DNA from: Fennellomyces sp. T-0311 | Lineage: Eukaryota > Mucoromycota > Mucoromycetes > Mucorales > Lichtheimiaceae | DNA length: 64,000 nucleotides | Assembly: GCA_025266875.1 (NCBI GenBank) | Contig: JALLLT010000042.1 | Location: forward strand, 124,001 to 188,000 | Direction: 5' to 3' | In this document: piece by piece, positions 32,802 through 47,103 of the stretch | Layout: every line of letters starts with the position of its first letter | Numbering within the stretch: position 1 is the first letter of the stretch | The notes under the pieces: model-generated | The model's database searches: none | The model's input: the letters and a program-made list of their open reading frames with translations, nothing else | Told to the model about the DNA's origin: nothing | Program-made: the position numbers and the translations under genes

Positions 32802-35800
32802 TTAACTAATAGTGCAATCTTCAGTCGAGCCAGCTGCAGTGCTCAGGCTCTTTTTACGATCTTTTCGCTTCTTGATGAGCTTTTCCACTGCTTCAGGATT
32901 CATGTGTTGCAGTGCTAATGTATGGGACAACAGCGCCTGGTTCTCGCTAAGTGCGCGCTGTTCTTGTGGCGTCAATCCAAGAGCCTTGGAGTACTTGCGA
33001 ATACTTTCTGCTTCGGGATGGTTTTCAAGCGAAGTCCCGAATATGTCTTGTCGCTGATGGTTCCAAGCAATCTCCTGGACTGTAGCACTGTTCGTACTGC
33101 GAACCGAGTCTTGGGAGCCTGTCCTGTCTTGACGACTGCGGTTGTAGATCTTGGCCGAGAATACCCACTAGTGGTTTTTTTCTTATCATAAGTATCAAGT
33201 ATATAAATCAATGTTAAATCGAGCCTAACTTACGTCATAAGAGGGTTGTTGATCTTTGACCTTGGGTGGGCATGAGAATGCCAGCTTTTTGCAATCCTCA
33301 TGACAAATCAACGCGCATACTATTTGGCATGTGCGTCAAGAATCAATCCAGATATCCGCTTGAAAAATTTTGAAACTTACCTTCACAAAAGATAGCTTGG
33401 GACTTTGTTAGGTCACCGCACACTTTGCATTCGACCACTGCGAACTGTTGATTAGTATCGCATGGCGATAAAAAATATCGATTACGAAAACATACCTTTT
33501 CCAAACGAAGTTTGAATGAATCGATGTGTGATGTAATCCTCGTCAATACCGCTTGATAATCCACTATCATGAGATATCCTGGAATGTCCAATATCGGAAC
33601 TGGTATCAATACGGGGTGGTAGCGTGGCATGATCTTCGCGGGAGCGTGATTGAGGAGACGATGGTCTTTGTTGCTGGGACTGCTGTTGTTGAACAGGCTG
33701 CTGCTGATCTAATGGATGGCAGTAATCATTTGATGGAGGACGCAAACTGCTCCGTTTATGGGGTCGCTTTTGTTGATGTTGTTCAAGATAACTGGAAATA
33801 CCATGGGTAGAAGACTGATTGTTCTTTTTCATTCGTCGTTGATTGGTACGGATCCATGTGTGCTCCTTGAGCTGAGTTGCAGTGGGTCGTTCCTCTGGAT
33901 TCTTTTGGAAGCAACATAACAGAAAACTGTGCATATCCTGAGAAATATTTCCTGGCAAAGGTGGGTAATTGTCCTCGACAATTCGGAACATGGCAGACAT
34001 GGCAATTAAATCAGCGTAAGGAGGCTTGCCAGTAACAAGTTCAACCAAAGTGCAGCCCAGCGACCAAATATCCGATTTGGTAGAAGCACCTTTGAGTTCG
34101 ATCACTTCAGGTGCCATCCAATTGGGTGTACCAGACACGGATCCTGCATCTGCTCCCTTGATTTTGAGGTTGAGAGAGACACCGAAATCGGATAATTTGA
34201 CATCGCCCGTTTTGGTGGTGAGAATGTTGGCTGCCTTTAGATCGCAGTGAACAACTTCGTTGGCATGGAGATACTCGAGACCGTTCAAGATCTTCATGCA
34301 GAAGGAGGCAACGAGCTTTTCTGGAAAGGCGCCAAATGCCTTGAGGGTCGACATGAGTGATCCGTTTTCGGCATACTCTAGCACAATATTCATGTGGTGC
34401 TTGCTGCGGATAAACCCGAGGTATTGGATTACATTGGAGTGACTGAGTGTCTTCAGCAACCCAACTTCTTTCTAAAAGAAAGATTAACAAATCAGTAGCT
34501 ACAGAGTTCATGTAAATTACTTGCCATAATCTCCTTGTCCAGCTCTGCATCATCGAGTCTGATTCTTTTCACCGCGACTGTTTCACCCGTTGAAAGGTCC
34601 AAGGCTCGGTACACGGAACCGAATTGACCTTTACCGATACAGTTACCCAGTTGCTAGCAATGACAAAACATCAATTACTCTACTGACGAAGGGGTGTGAT
34701 CGAAAACTTACATATTGAGCTCTTGTCAAACCGTCTTTGTTCTTGAGAAGCAACTTTTCGCGACCTTTCGTCGCACCCTCTTGCTTGATGGCTTCCATCG
34801 ATTTGAGCAACTGTTTATCCAACTTGCGGCCGAGACTTTCGGTTTGTTGAATATCACCGGGGGACAAAGCATTGTGATGAAAAGTAGCACTCTTGCGACG
34901 ATGGCGACGATCTTCGGTGGTGGATGAAGGTGTCAATGGAGTTTCGGAAGAAGCGGAGGAAGAAGCGGAAGATAGAAAAGATTGGCAAGAAGAAGCTGAG
35001 GATGTTCGTGAGAGACCAACACCACCCAATTCGCTATTGTTCTGTGCACGGCTCTGAGAAGAAAATGCTGGTGCGGACGGACGACGCAATCGTAGTTCTT
35101 CGGCACTTTTGCGCCGGAGTCTTTGCTGATGATGACTGGAACGTCGTTTCGATGCAGGACGAAGTGGGGATTTGGGTGGTCGCACAAATGAATCGTCATC
35201 ATCGCCAGGATGATGATACGATGCTGCAAAGATATCTCGTACATCACGATAGTTTCCCGCCGGGGCACTGTCGCACGAGGCAGGGTCTGCTGAATCGTCG
35301 AGGGTCGGAGCATCTAGATAAAGTGCATTAGCGAAAAAAAAACTCGCACACCCCTTTCTTCTTTGGAGCAAAAACTCCTATAAAATCTATTGTATATATA
35401 TATTGATTCAACTTACCAATCTCCTTGATAATTGGCTGTTCGTGCGTCTCCTTTACTTCATCTTGCTCCTGCTCACCCTTCTCCCTCTTGAGCGGTTCGC
35501 GAGGCTCCTTTGCATTCACTGACTTTGTATACAATTGCGCGATGACCAAGATGGTATGGACGACCTTTTTTTTTTTTTAAAAAAAAGTTAGCATCAACTC
35601 AGATCCTCTTTTGATGGCCAGTTCTGCGCTTCGAAAAGAAGAGGAGCTAAGAAATGCAGGAGGGTAGGGTCGAAACTTGGCTTATCCCCCAAAACTCAAA
35701 GCAACCAGCTTTTGCAGATACAGGCTTCCATCCAGAGCAAATATTTATGCTGGATGTCTTCTTTTTTACTTACCGCAGACATGTCCTTTGCTTCAAAAAG

Positions 35801-36548
35801 ATCGATCGTCTCAAACAACTGGGAATCATTGAGTCCAAGCTACCGAAAGAAAGGAAAAAAAAGGAAACGAGATGTTGGATAAGCTACCCTATCCCTTCTA
35901 ATTGACACCCCTCCTCCATAGCACAAGTCCGCGCACACACTTTACCTGTCGCGCTCCTTGCAAGAATCGAGTGATGTTATCCATCTAAGCCATACCATTC
36001 ATTCAGTTTTTGAGCACGGTACTTTTACACATGTTTTAAGGTTTCTCTTGTTACCTTGATGAAAGAAAGATCGCGTTGCCCAACATGCTTAATTGTACCT
36101 GGCCGTAGTTTGTTTACCAGACTATAGAATTAAACACATTAGCCTTTCTTATTTCTCCTGCGCGCCAAATCCATCTCTCTTGCTTTCCGTTTCCTTTTTT
36201 TTTTCCTAATTCCCCTTTTCCTTCACATGTATAACGGAAAGGCGCATAGGGCAAGACCAACAAGGAAATTCTGTGGGTTCTCCCTCTGGTTTCGGAATAA
36301 ATTAAAGGAAAACAAGGTACTTACTTGCATAGTAAGACACCATCCTTAAGCTCTTCGTGGAGATGGCCGATACTGATGGGAGCGTGATCGAGTGTTGCAT
36401 TAAGAAAATCGACAGCTTGTTGTTCTTCGTGATGTAGCTGATCTTGTTTCATTTTGTCGTAAAGAATATCAGCACCACTTTTCGATCGAGCAAGTCGTGT
36501 TTGTGATGTAAACCCCGCAGTGTTTGTTGCTGTTGCAATCACTGTCAT
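32802..36548 (-). CDS. calponin-homology / Ser-Thr kinase (Cdc7/SepH type) / C1-domain protein, about 919 aa
   Basis: Eleven exons: 36325-36548, 36055-36121, 35946-35984, 35774-35839, 35417-35564, 34712-35313, 34653-34525, 33496-34471, 33381-33437, 33234-33319 and 32802-33167; all junction phases agree. Residues about 48-150 form a calponin-homology domain (DGVLLCNLVNKLRPGTI; NITRFLQGARQLGL). A Ser/Arg-rich linker follows. The kinase domain has G389KGQFG, K411, H500CD502LKAAN, D520FG and GTPNWMAPE, closest to the Cdc7/SepH septation kinases. The next Gln-rich part leads to H741-x12-C-x2-C ... FCEVC-x4-HEDC ... C, a C1-type zinc domain. The helical C-terminus has KYSKALGLTPQEQRAL. Intron 34472-34524 uses a GC donor. 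Likely role: septation or cytokinesis kinase linked to actin (inference). Confidence 0.78.
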
Positions 36549-39500
36549 ACTTGGTGATATTAAAAAAAAAGGTAACAAAGGAAAAAAAAAGTATTGACAA
36601 GAAAAATTATGTGTGTAACTTTGCGTAGCACTGATAGAAGGGTGCACAGCAAACAGTGGCACGAGAAAAAGGCAATTATAACTACAGGTAAACAATTATC
36701 AAAACGTTGATAAAAAACAAAGAAAGGAAAAGAGAAAAGAATATTTGCGAATGGGTCCTCGTACTTGATATATAAATATACAGTAAAAGAGTTGGCTTAC
36801 TGCCACCAAAGGAGAAAGCAGGGCTATACTGTTGATCAGCACCTCCTGAGAAAAAAAAAGGTAAAAAAAAAATAACACAGTTTAAAGCAGCTTTTTTTTC
36901 TTTTGCATGATGAGCACACGGTTATCGAAACCTTTGATGGAAAATTTGATTTCAAGACAATTCTGAGTATTTTAGACTTATGCATTTAACTTGTAAAAAC
37001 GTATTTTCCGCCCCGATTTTACAAGATAGACCGCCCTTGCATAAGTAGCCACACTAAAAAAAAGTTTGCCGAAGGTTTGGTTACTTTTCTGAGAAAGTGA
37101 GCAGCAGGAAGACAACGCATCCTTTTTTTTGAACCCGCCATGAGTTATACTATGTGGGCCGTGTTTGTGTGTGGAAAACCAGAACGAGGTAGACTATTGC
37201 CACGATACGGGTTTTCCTTGGCACAATTACACTTATTACAGTAGCAAAAAAAAATTCTCTCGCCTCACCCCTGGAACTTGCCCTTCCCCTTAAAAAACCA
37301 TAGGAGCTACACACTGTGCCGGTGTGATTCGGGTTAAAAAAATGTCACCCCTAAAAAGAAAAAGTAATATAGCGGAAAGGATCAGAGTGGGAAGCGATAA
37401 TTATATATGATAAAGGTAATAAGGGGAGGTGCAAACGCGCGGGCGGACCATTTTGTTTCTCCAAATTCACGATTTTCTTTCGTTCTCGAAGAAAAAACGT
37501 TACGCAGGTGACAATCCGAGATTGAACTCTCAGTAGGAGAAATAAAAGGGATTGTTACGTATATATCCACGAAAATGCTCTTTTCATCGATATGTGGAAG
37601 TATCAGTTAATAACAACGGTATGTATAAAGCAATTATCCGCTTTGATCTTGTTTTGAACGAGGGGCCATTTATTTTTTTGCCTGTGTGGAAAGTGCCTCG
37701 ACTTGTCAATCCTTGCCATGTATATATATTCGCGCAAGTCATTCGCCACAACTATTTTTGACTCCATTTAATCCATATCACCTAGTGGACCCCACTCGAC
37801 TGTTTGCTTTCGCCAATATATAATTCACGCTAAATCCAAGTCCTTGCAAACGACCTACTTGGCCCAACAACTGCGATGAAATATTTTTTTAGGGAGCTCG
37901 GGCTACATGATGGTCTATGTGGATCACAGGATAGATAACATGAACGCACCAACCAACAGTTGCTCCTTTATGATCCGCTAAATTATATATTGGCTTGCTC
38001 CTCTCTCGTCTCTTTCTTTTTTTTTCCAGGGAGCCGGACTCTAGTATTGTTTCGGATCCCATTGAAGATTTTTTCATTGAGAGATTGAACTTTATCAAGG
38101 AAGCATAAATACGTCATCCTTGTTATTAAAAAAAAAGAAATAAATCTTCCTGACGGATCAACCCCACACGGACGAATGATACCTATTCTGGAAGGAAAGC
38201 TTCTGTTCGCTTTATATAATGGTTCCTTTTTGTTTCATATTTTTTTCTTTCAATTCCATGACGACGATGGATCTTTCCCCGTTGCTCCGACAATGGAACG
38301 AATCTATACTCGTTTCATACACCAACGCACATACATGTAAAAAAAAAAGAGGTTACGTCCGATAGGCCTCCTTACATTTTACATGATTGTGTGGCTCCGC
38401 CATTTCGAACGCCAACCACATGTCTATGCATCGTACGTAGCACGTTTACTCTTCTTGCATGACGGTGCCGTCGGTTGATCAAAAAGGTAAAGCAATGTGC
38501 TAGGTCTTGGAAAGCACATGTTTGAAACTGTTCCGTTTACAGCAGGTACAGCATCATCAGATGATGCGAACCTGCATATGACAGGTGTCAGCCCTGGGAA
38601 CTTGCAGTCTTTTTTTTTCTCTTTTACTTGAACAATGTTATAGAGTGGGTATTACTCGCCTATTCGATGGATTAACAAAGTTCCATAGTGCGCCCTCTCC
38701 CCCTGCAGGGGTTTTTAACGATATCGTTAAGGAATGTTGGGAGATTAAAAAAAGGATATCCAGTGCGAATAATTAACCGAGAGTGAACGAATGAGGTTTT
38801 GGGTTAGATCATTCGCATATACATATATATATATTTTGTGATATCAGTAGTCGCATTTTATTACCATCACGTTTTTGCTTCTCAATTGCATGTCGTTTGA
38901 AACGCATGACAAGATGCACATGCAAACATTTCTGTTTTGTGCATTAGGTATATGTAAGATTAGAAGATGAGTGGTTCATCACTGCATTTATACATGCGGA
39001 AAACATCGTGATTAGACGCATAACAGTATAATAGTTCCAGAATCTGTCACCTTGAAAGTTGGCCTATGCGCTGTGACAAAAATATTGCCCCCAAAAGTAC
39101 CTATAGAATTTTGGGTTGAAATGTAGGGACCCGTTTTCGTCGTGATATGGACCAGCAACGTAATGCGTTAATAACTGCTACTGCTGCAGCTCCCCATTGC
39201 ACACAGCATTATACAGGAAATAAAAAAAACAAACATTACACTTATAGTAGCATCTATCTACATTTTTGGTATGACTTTACAGTGAAAAAAAGATATGTGC
39301 GTATGTGTGTGTATGAGTGTGTGGAAGGATATTTATTTTTTGGGGGGAACGACGGATAGAAAATGAAGGACATCCGATCAACCTGTTAACTACGTGGAAT
39401 TCTGATTGGCCAGAAACTTTTTTGGATTCTGATCCAAACTTGTGGACTCGCGCCGAACTTTTTTTTCGCTTTTGTTTACGTGCTTCTTCAAACCTAAAAA

Positions 39501-40323
39501 AGGGTGGATACGATGGCACCATATTATTATATATCAATAATAAGCAGCGATCATCCATAATATTTCAACAGGCGGGGTGGAAACACGCATGCGGGCTGTC
39601 ATGGTTGCATGTTGCTGTGCTACTCGATTATCTTTTTTTTTTAACCACTTTTTGTAACGTGTCAAAAGATCTGATATCTCACGATGAGCCGGCAACCTCC
39701 CCCACACCTCCTCCGAGAATCTTCTTGCACGTCTTTGGCTTCGTGTTACTCCCCCTCAGGTGCTTCTCATACCACCATATATGCCTAGCATTTTTTTGGT
39801 CTTTCGTCTCTAATGCATAAAGCTTTCGCTTTCCGCCACAACTCCGGTATCTCGTTTACTGTCACCCGTTGGGATAGTCATATTTTATATATTGTCAAAC
39901 AAACGCATCGGCTCGGGCTTTTGTTTTTTTGTACATCTTTCACTTCTCGCTTCTCCTGAAGACTGCATATCAGAACGCGAGTTACCCCTCTATCTCCCAG
40001 AACCCCCTCACATTCCTACACAATTCATTAGAATTGTGAGCAGAGCACACAGTGTATACAACAAAAAAAAGCCCATCCTACACCCCACTCACACAACAGC
40101 TATATATAGATATATAGTTATCGCTTCATCGTCCGCACCTTTCTTTTTCTCTTTCTTCTTTGCTCGTGTACAAATATAAAAAGCCATTAACGAGCGTTAT
40201 ACGTTGCGTTTTTCTCCACCTATAAGCCTTTTTTTAAACCCAATATATCAACGAATACGCCATACCAACTGACGGCCGCAAAAAAAGAAACATTATATGA
40301 TCAACGAGAATTAAGCACTCACT
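36549..40323. other. long non-coding stretch upstream of the second homeobox gene
   Basis: No gene is supported in 3.8 kb. It contains T runs, AT microsatellites (near 38820-38835 and 40100-40115), CT-rich leader-like sequence near the right end and only short frames. A 167-codon plus-strand frame at 39317-39820 has poor composition and no domain. The length is unusual for this window and may hold the extended promoter of the homeobox gene at 40324 and the 5' region of the kinase gene on the left. Confidence 0.4.
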
Positions 40324-41429
40324 ATGCTATCAACAACCAACTCCAACGAATTTGTCGGTATGGCACCTGGTTTCGACTGCGATGACCAATGTACTACAGC
40401 AACAACAACGACGACGACGATGACGCCACCGATGACGGCTTGCTACTGTGCAGACTGCTGCTCATCATCCGCGGCATCATCCGTCCAAGGCGACACTAAC
40501 TGCGAAGGATGGTACTTTGCCCCCAACAATAGTAATAATGACCCCGTGTCAGGGATCACCATGATGGACCCTGCTTACATGGCCAACGCAAAAGCAGGCG
40601 AGGCACCGATGCTATGCGACTGTTGTTACGGTGGGGATGTTGCCCCGATGACGACGGAAGAGTTCAAACCATCGTTCTACAATCCATTTGAGGTCAAACA
40701 CCGTCGGCGGACATCGCGTGCGCAGTTCAAAGTTCTCGAGAAGACTTTTCAGGAGAATCCAAAACCCAACGCACACAAGCGTCGATCTCTTGCGCAAAAG
40801 CTTGGAATGACACCCAGAGGGGTACAAGTATGGTTTCAGAACAGAAGAGCAAAGGCCAAAGCACAACAACGTCGTGAACAGCAACAAGAGACAGTAGTAG
40901 TAACAGCAACATCAGCAGCAGCCCCGCCCATGCAGCGACAGAATAGTAACGCGTCTTCTTCGTACTCGGAACAATTGACGCCGATCACCCCCATGGACAT
41001 GCTTTCGTTTATGGATCATCATGATAGCTGCAAGACCATGCAGCCTCAACAGGAATACTTGATACCATGGGATCTGGTACCTGGACTCACGCCAACCTAT
41101 CCACGGATGACGGACGCCACGCTAGCACTTTCGGAACCGGACGTTACACTCGATCGCGTGACCGAAGCAGATGCCGCCACTACTGCTGCAGCTTTTGCCG
41201 CGCTCTTTGATCCCTATTTTGATGTATCCAGGCGGACCTCGTATCCGACCCATGCCATGGTGCCGGTGCAGACCCATGATTTTAGTGAGGTATGCTTGTA
41301 AATATTTGCCGCGTTGTATCTAAACTGACAGATTGGTTACATCAGGCCACGCGGAGACTCTCCGAGCCCATCTACAACAATGGCGATCTCGACCTCTCTT
41401 GGATGACGGCTTACAATGGCTTCGCATAA
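40324..41429 (+). CDS. homeobox transcription factor with Cys-rich head, 349 aa
   Basis: Exons are 40324-41289 and 41346-41429, phase 0. The homeodomain spans about residues 125-184 and shows RRRTSRAQFKVLEKTF and VQVWFQNRRAKAKA. The N-terminus has Thr repeats and several Cys (CYCADCC; CDCCYGG) without a recognised zinc motif. A Gln-rich part follows the homeodomain. The second exon was chosen because its acceptor at 41345 gives a clean C-terminus (ATRRLSEPIYNNGDLDLSWM); stopping at 41301 without splicing is possible. This factor differs from the homeobox protein at 0.3 kb. It sits after an unusually long upstream region, as is common for developmental regulators (inference). Confidence 0.87.
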
Positions 41430-41844
41430 ACGCATTTCTACACATATTGACGACCCTTTTTTATTCTTTTTTTTCTTTTTATCTTATGATGCCTGTTTCT
41501 GCACTCATCTTCCCCTTATGCCACGCTATGACATCCCCTTTTTCTTTATGCTCATCCATTTGGCCGGTCAATTTCTTTTCGTTCCATGCATCTTCATACA
41601 CGTCATATACACATACATACATACTTATACACATCTCGTATGCTCAAAATTCACCTTCCCCAGCGGCTGTTGCCGTGTTCTTGTAAATCTATGTACATAC
41701 TCTCAGTCCTCTTTTTTTTTTCCATTTGCGCCTCCTCCCCCACCTTTATAATTACTGTCAATACGTATGTAATGCCCAACTTGATATGGAGCCCTAATAT
41801 TATAAACTAATTTTTTTGATGCTTTGCTGGAAAAAAAAACCAGT
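41430..41844. other. convergent intergenic region
   Basis: This holds the 3' flanks of the homeobox gene and SNU23. It is T/C-rich with CATA repeats near 41605-41630. No gene is supported. Confidence 0.4.
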
Positions 41845-42722
41845 CTACTCTGCTTTTGTCGACCCGAATCCGGAGAACCCCATCATCTTTGCCATCTCAT
41901 CCTGCCCTTCCGCTTCATCCTCTGGCTCTTTAGACTGCTTCTTCTTTTTGGCTTCTTTCTTTTGTCGCTTCCGTTCTTTCCGCTGACGTCGTTCCTCTTC
42001 TTCCTGTTGCTTTAATGCCGCTACTCGGGAATCCAGGTCTGCGGGCGACAGCGTTAGGAACCATCTCTTTTGGTCAACTGAACTCGCATAGCTGTGAGGG
42101 CGGACACGTACCATACTCCTCTTCTTCGGGTGCCTCCTTTTTACGCTTGAGCATTTTTAACCGATCCATGACCGATCCCACGGAGGAGCGCTCCACCTTG
42201 AGTTCCACACCGACATTCTGTTGGTCTACAATTGAACATACGTCAATGGATGTGTCCACCCACTGTCTTTTGTTTTTATCGTCGTCACCCACGTTTTCGA
42301 CCATTGATATGGTCCAGGTAATTCACACTGTCCTTGACAACAATATTGCACGCCTTGCAGTAGAATCCCGGTTGTCGCGATGCTTCACCCGCGGCTCCTC
42401 CTTGAACCACTTGAATCTTGTTTAGATTGGCATCCAGTTGAAGCTTATTCTCTCGCATCTTCATGAGCTCCTTGGGTTGTTCGAGCTCTTCGGTTTTCTT
42501 TTTGAGTGGTTGCAGACCTAGCCGTTTTCGTTCGTCATTTTTGTCATTGGCTCGATCCCGTGCCTCTCGTTGTCGTGCTCGTTCGGCATATTCTGCTCTG
42601 TCCCATTTCCGTCGGAAATCGGTGTCGCCCTTGAGAAACCACCCATGGTTGATCTATGAAATGCATCGGATGGGAATGTGTATAACGAGACTTACTGCCT
42701 TGCCAGAGCCGTATGCACTCAT
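41845..42722 (-). CDS. SNU23: U4/U6.U5 tri-snRNP zinc-finger protein, SNU23/ZMAT2 family, 231 aa
   Basis: Spliceosome component acting before catalytic activation. Exons are 42696-42722, 42293-42653, 42112-42225 and 41845-42038. The family's plan is complete. There is a short MSAYGSGKA start, then DFRRKWDRAEYAERA. A matrin-type finger follows ([24 protein letters not shown]), whose final His is made by a splice. VERSSVGSVMDRL, a Lys/Glu helix and the terminal MMGFSGFGSTKAE complete it. Intron 1 is only 42 nt, the shortest I see in the window. The next gene upstream, a helicase on the same strand, ends only 50 nt before this start. Confidence 0.93.
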
Positions 42723-42772
42723 TATTTTTTTTTATCGATCTGAAGAAAGAAAAAGAAGTATGCGTCGTTCTT

Positions 42773-44728
<1,956 letters not shown>

Positions 44729-47103
44729 GGTAAGCTGTTTTTGAAAGAGGAGAATCACCGCATGAAAAATCCGGCAAGCGGGTTGTGGATAAGCTTGCGG
44801 ATATGGATAATCACATTCATGAAAGAACTTGCTGACGATCGCACATATATCCAATCATACAAATACAGATATCGTTGCCACTGCCAGAATATGAGACGTG
44901 GGTGCGCCAAATTGAGCGCAGCGCAACGGTTTTTTTTTTTTATTTCGACGCGAACACATGGCTCGCGGGATCTCAGGTATACGCTGTGTGTCCCTCGCAT
45001 AAAAAAAAGGCAGAACAGCAGTGGTAAAGTACTCAGTACGTACACGTACTGACAAAATTCAGAGGCTGAAGCGTAACCGCTTTTGACAATACTAGGGCAA
45101 GGGCAAAAAGTCGTTGGCATAAGAGCTAGCGTCTCACACGGATAAAGACGGATGGGGAGTGTCATTTTTGGTCATTTACGCAATCGCAACCTGCGACTCC
45201 AATAACTCACTTGGGACGCCTTCCTACATGACAAAGAGGTGTGTATCATTACTTTGACAACGGCTTAGGTTGCGATCCTGCTATGATGTATGACGTACGG
45301 GAATCCATTACAAAAACAAATGTGGGCACTTGACTTGGTCTGATCGCCTTGGTGCTTGGGCCAAGATTATTACTACTGCTGGTATGTTTTGGTCCACATA
45401 TATATCCCTTCATTTGCGTTCTCAGCGAGTCTGTGCAGCAGCATGAACATTCTATACCCAAAGGTATTTAAACTCACCACCTCTTGAAAATACGGTATGC
45501 TTCCTCATCCATCATCGTCCACGACTTGCTACTGATTAGGCTTGTACCCGACTTTATCGACCAACGTCAACAGATGCTTTTTTTGATCGTTGTTCCTGCA
45601 GGTCACTCTCGATGTTTGCCCAGTCGAAAAAGTATCATTCGTGAAAGAAGAAACTTTCAGTAACACGGTATACGTAGAATACGACTTTTACTTGCTTCAG
45701 ATGAGCAAATGCAAAGACGATCCGAGCTACGACTCAGCCAGAATACAGTACAAAATACAATATACAAGCAGGCAGCAATAGAGTAGCACGCCAATAGGTA
45801 TCTTCCGCAAATGGTGCGTAAATATGATGAAATGTACAGTCATATAATGATAATGCATCTTGTGGAATGTGGAATGACATAAAAAAACAAGCATCCGATA
45901 TGAAGAAAGATATGTGGTCTTGGTGAAGAAGCAACTCGATCAATCGATACGTACGTCAAATAAAAAAAAAAGACATTTAAATCTGTATCAGCTTTGATTG
46001 ATACGTAGGCCATTAACGTAGAACTCATTGTGATTTGTTTAAAAGAAGGCACATCTGCATACGCGCATAGGTTAACTGGAACCAGGACGTATGTGCATTA
46101 CCCCAGACCAACTCTATGCAGCTCATTGAATGCCAATATACTTGTAATTGCGTTTCTACCTTTGGATAAGCCTCTAAAAGCTGTGACCCGCTTGGAAAGT
46201 CTACCCACTCTTATTTTCGGCCAATTACGCCCATAAGGCTGTCTGGCCTGGTTCCTCATTCGGTATTTACCCCTCCTCCTCGCGATTCCAATACCCTTTC
46301 TACATGAGCAAGTCATCTCAGGCGTCAGATGAACCCGATAAATGAACTACAACCAATACTGGCAGACTTTATGTGGTTTGACGATGGATAAAAGCAATTT
46401 GCTTGACATCAAGTTCTCTTTACTTTGGCATGCCGTAGTCCAAATCGGGAGCATATGTCCATTGTACTTTTTGGAGTCCAGTTTATGGCCACAGCGTCTT
46501 TTGAGAACATCAATCAATGCTATGGATGAGCACCCACCTTTGAAAAGCTACATATAACAGATCACTCTGCGAGTTAACATGCATACCTTTTGACTCAGTT
46601 GTTCATATCGTGGTTCGCCATCTCAGTGCACCCTCAACATAGATCGTGCCATTTTACGACCCGTGGCCGGCGGTGCAAAAAAAAAGTTTGTGGGTATCTT
46701 TTTGCGTCAATGATTACTATGCGAGTCGGCCTTACGGTTTGTGATGCGCTACTAAACTACCTGTCACTTTGCATGCTTGCGCGGTCATGCAAATTTGCGT
46801 GCATCATTATATTTATAGCGTTTTTTCTCGGCGACATAGGCATTTGCGTGGAGCACAAGGAAAAGAGTGGGGGGCTTTCTTAGACAAAAAAAAATAAAAG
46901 GAACCTTGTCATGTTGAGAAAACTGCCAGTGATACCATTTGATAATCGTGTATCGTGGCAACAGAGTATACAATTAAAAGGGGTGTATGTGTTCCCATGA
47001 CGATGTGCTCCGAAGTGGGCGTTGATTGGACGGTTCTCATGTAATCCGTGCAGGAAAAAAAATAATTTTTTTTTTTGATTCTTTCAGTAACCACAATAAA
47101 AAT
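44729..47103. other. intergenic region, 2.4 kb, no gene confirmed
   Basis: The left end is the helicase promoter. A plus-strand stretch at 45599-45781 reads like a terminal exon (VTLDVCPVEKVSFVKEE, ending QYTSRQQ and a stop) behind a good CCTGCAG acceptor, but I could not find a matching upstream exon. A TATTTAAA lies near 45465. Other frames (45249-45461 minus, 46342-46557 and 46590-46883 plus) show no domain. Confidence 0.35.

Noticed and set aside
32972..33211. Alternative frame for the kinase C-terminus
   Set aside because: The frame ending at 32802 joins in phase to the C1-domain exon and gives a long helical C-terminus; this one does not.
39317..39820. 167-codon plus-strand frame
   Set aside because: Biased composition, no domain, no splice partner and no promoter signal.
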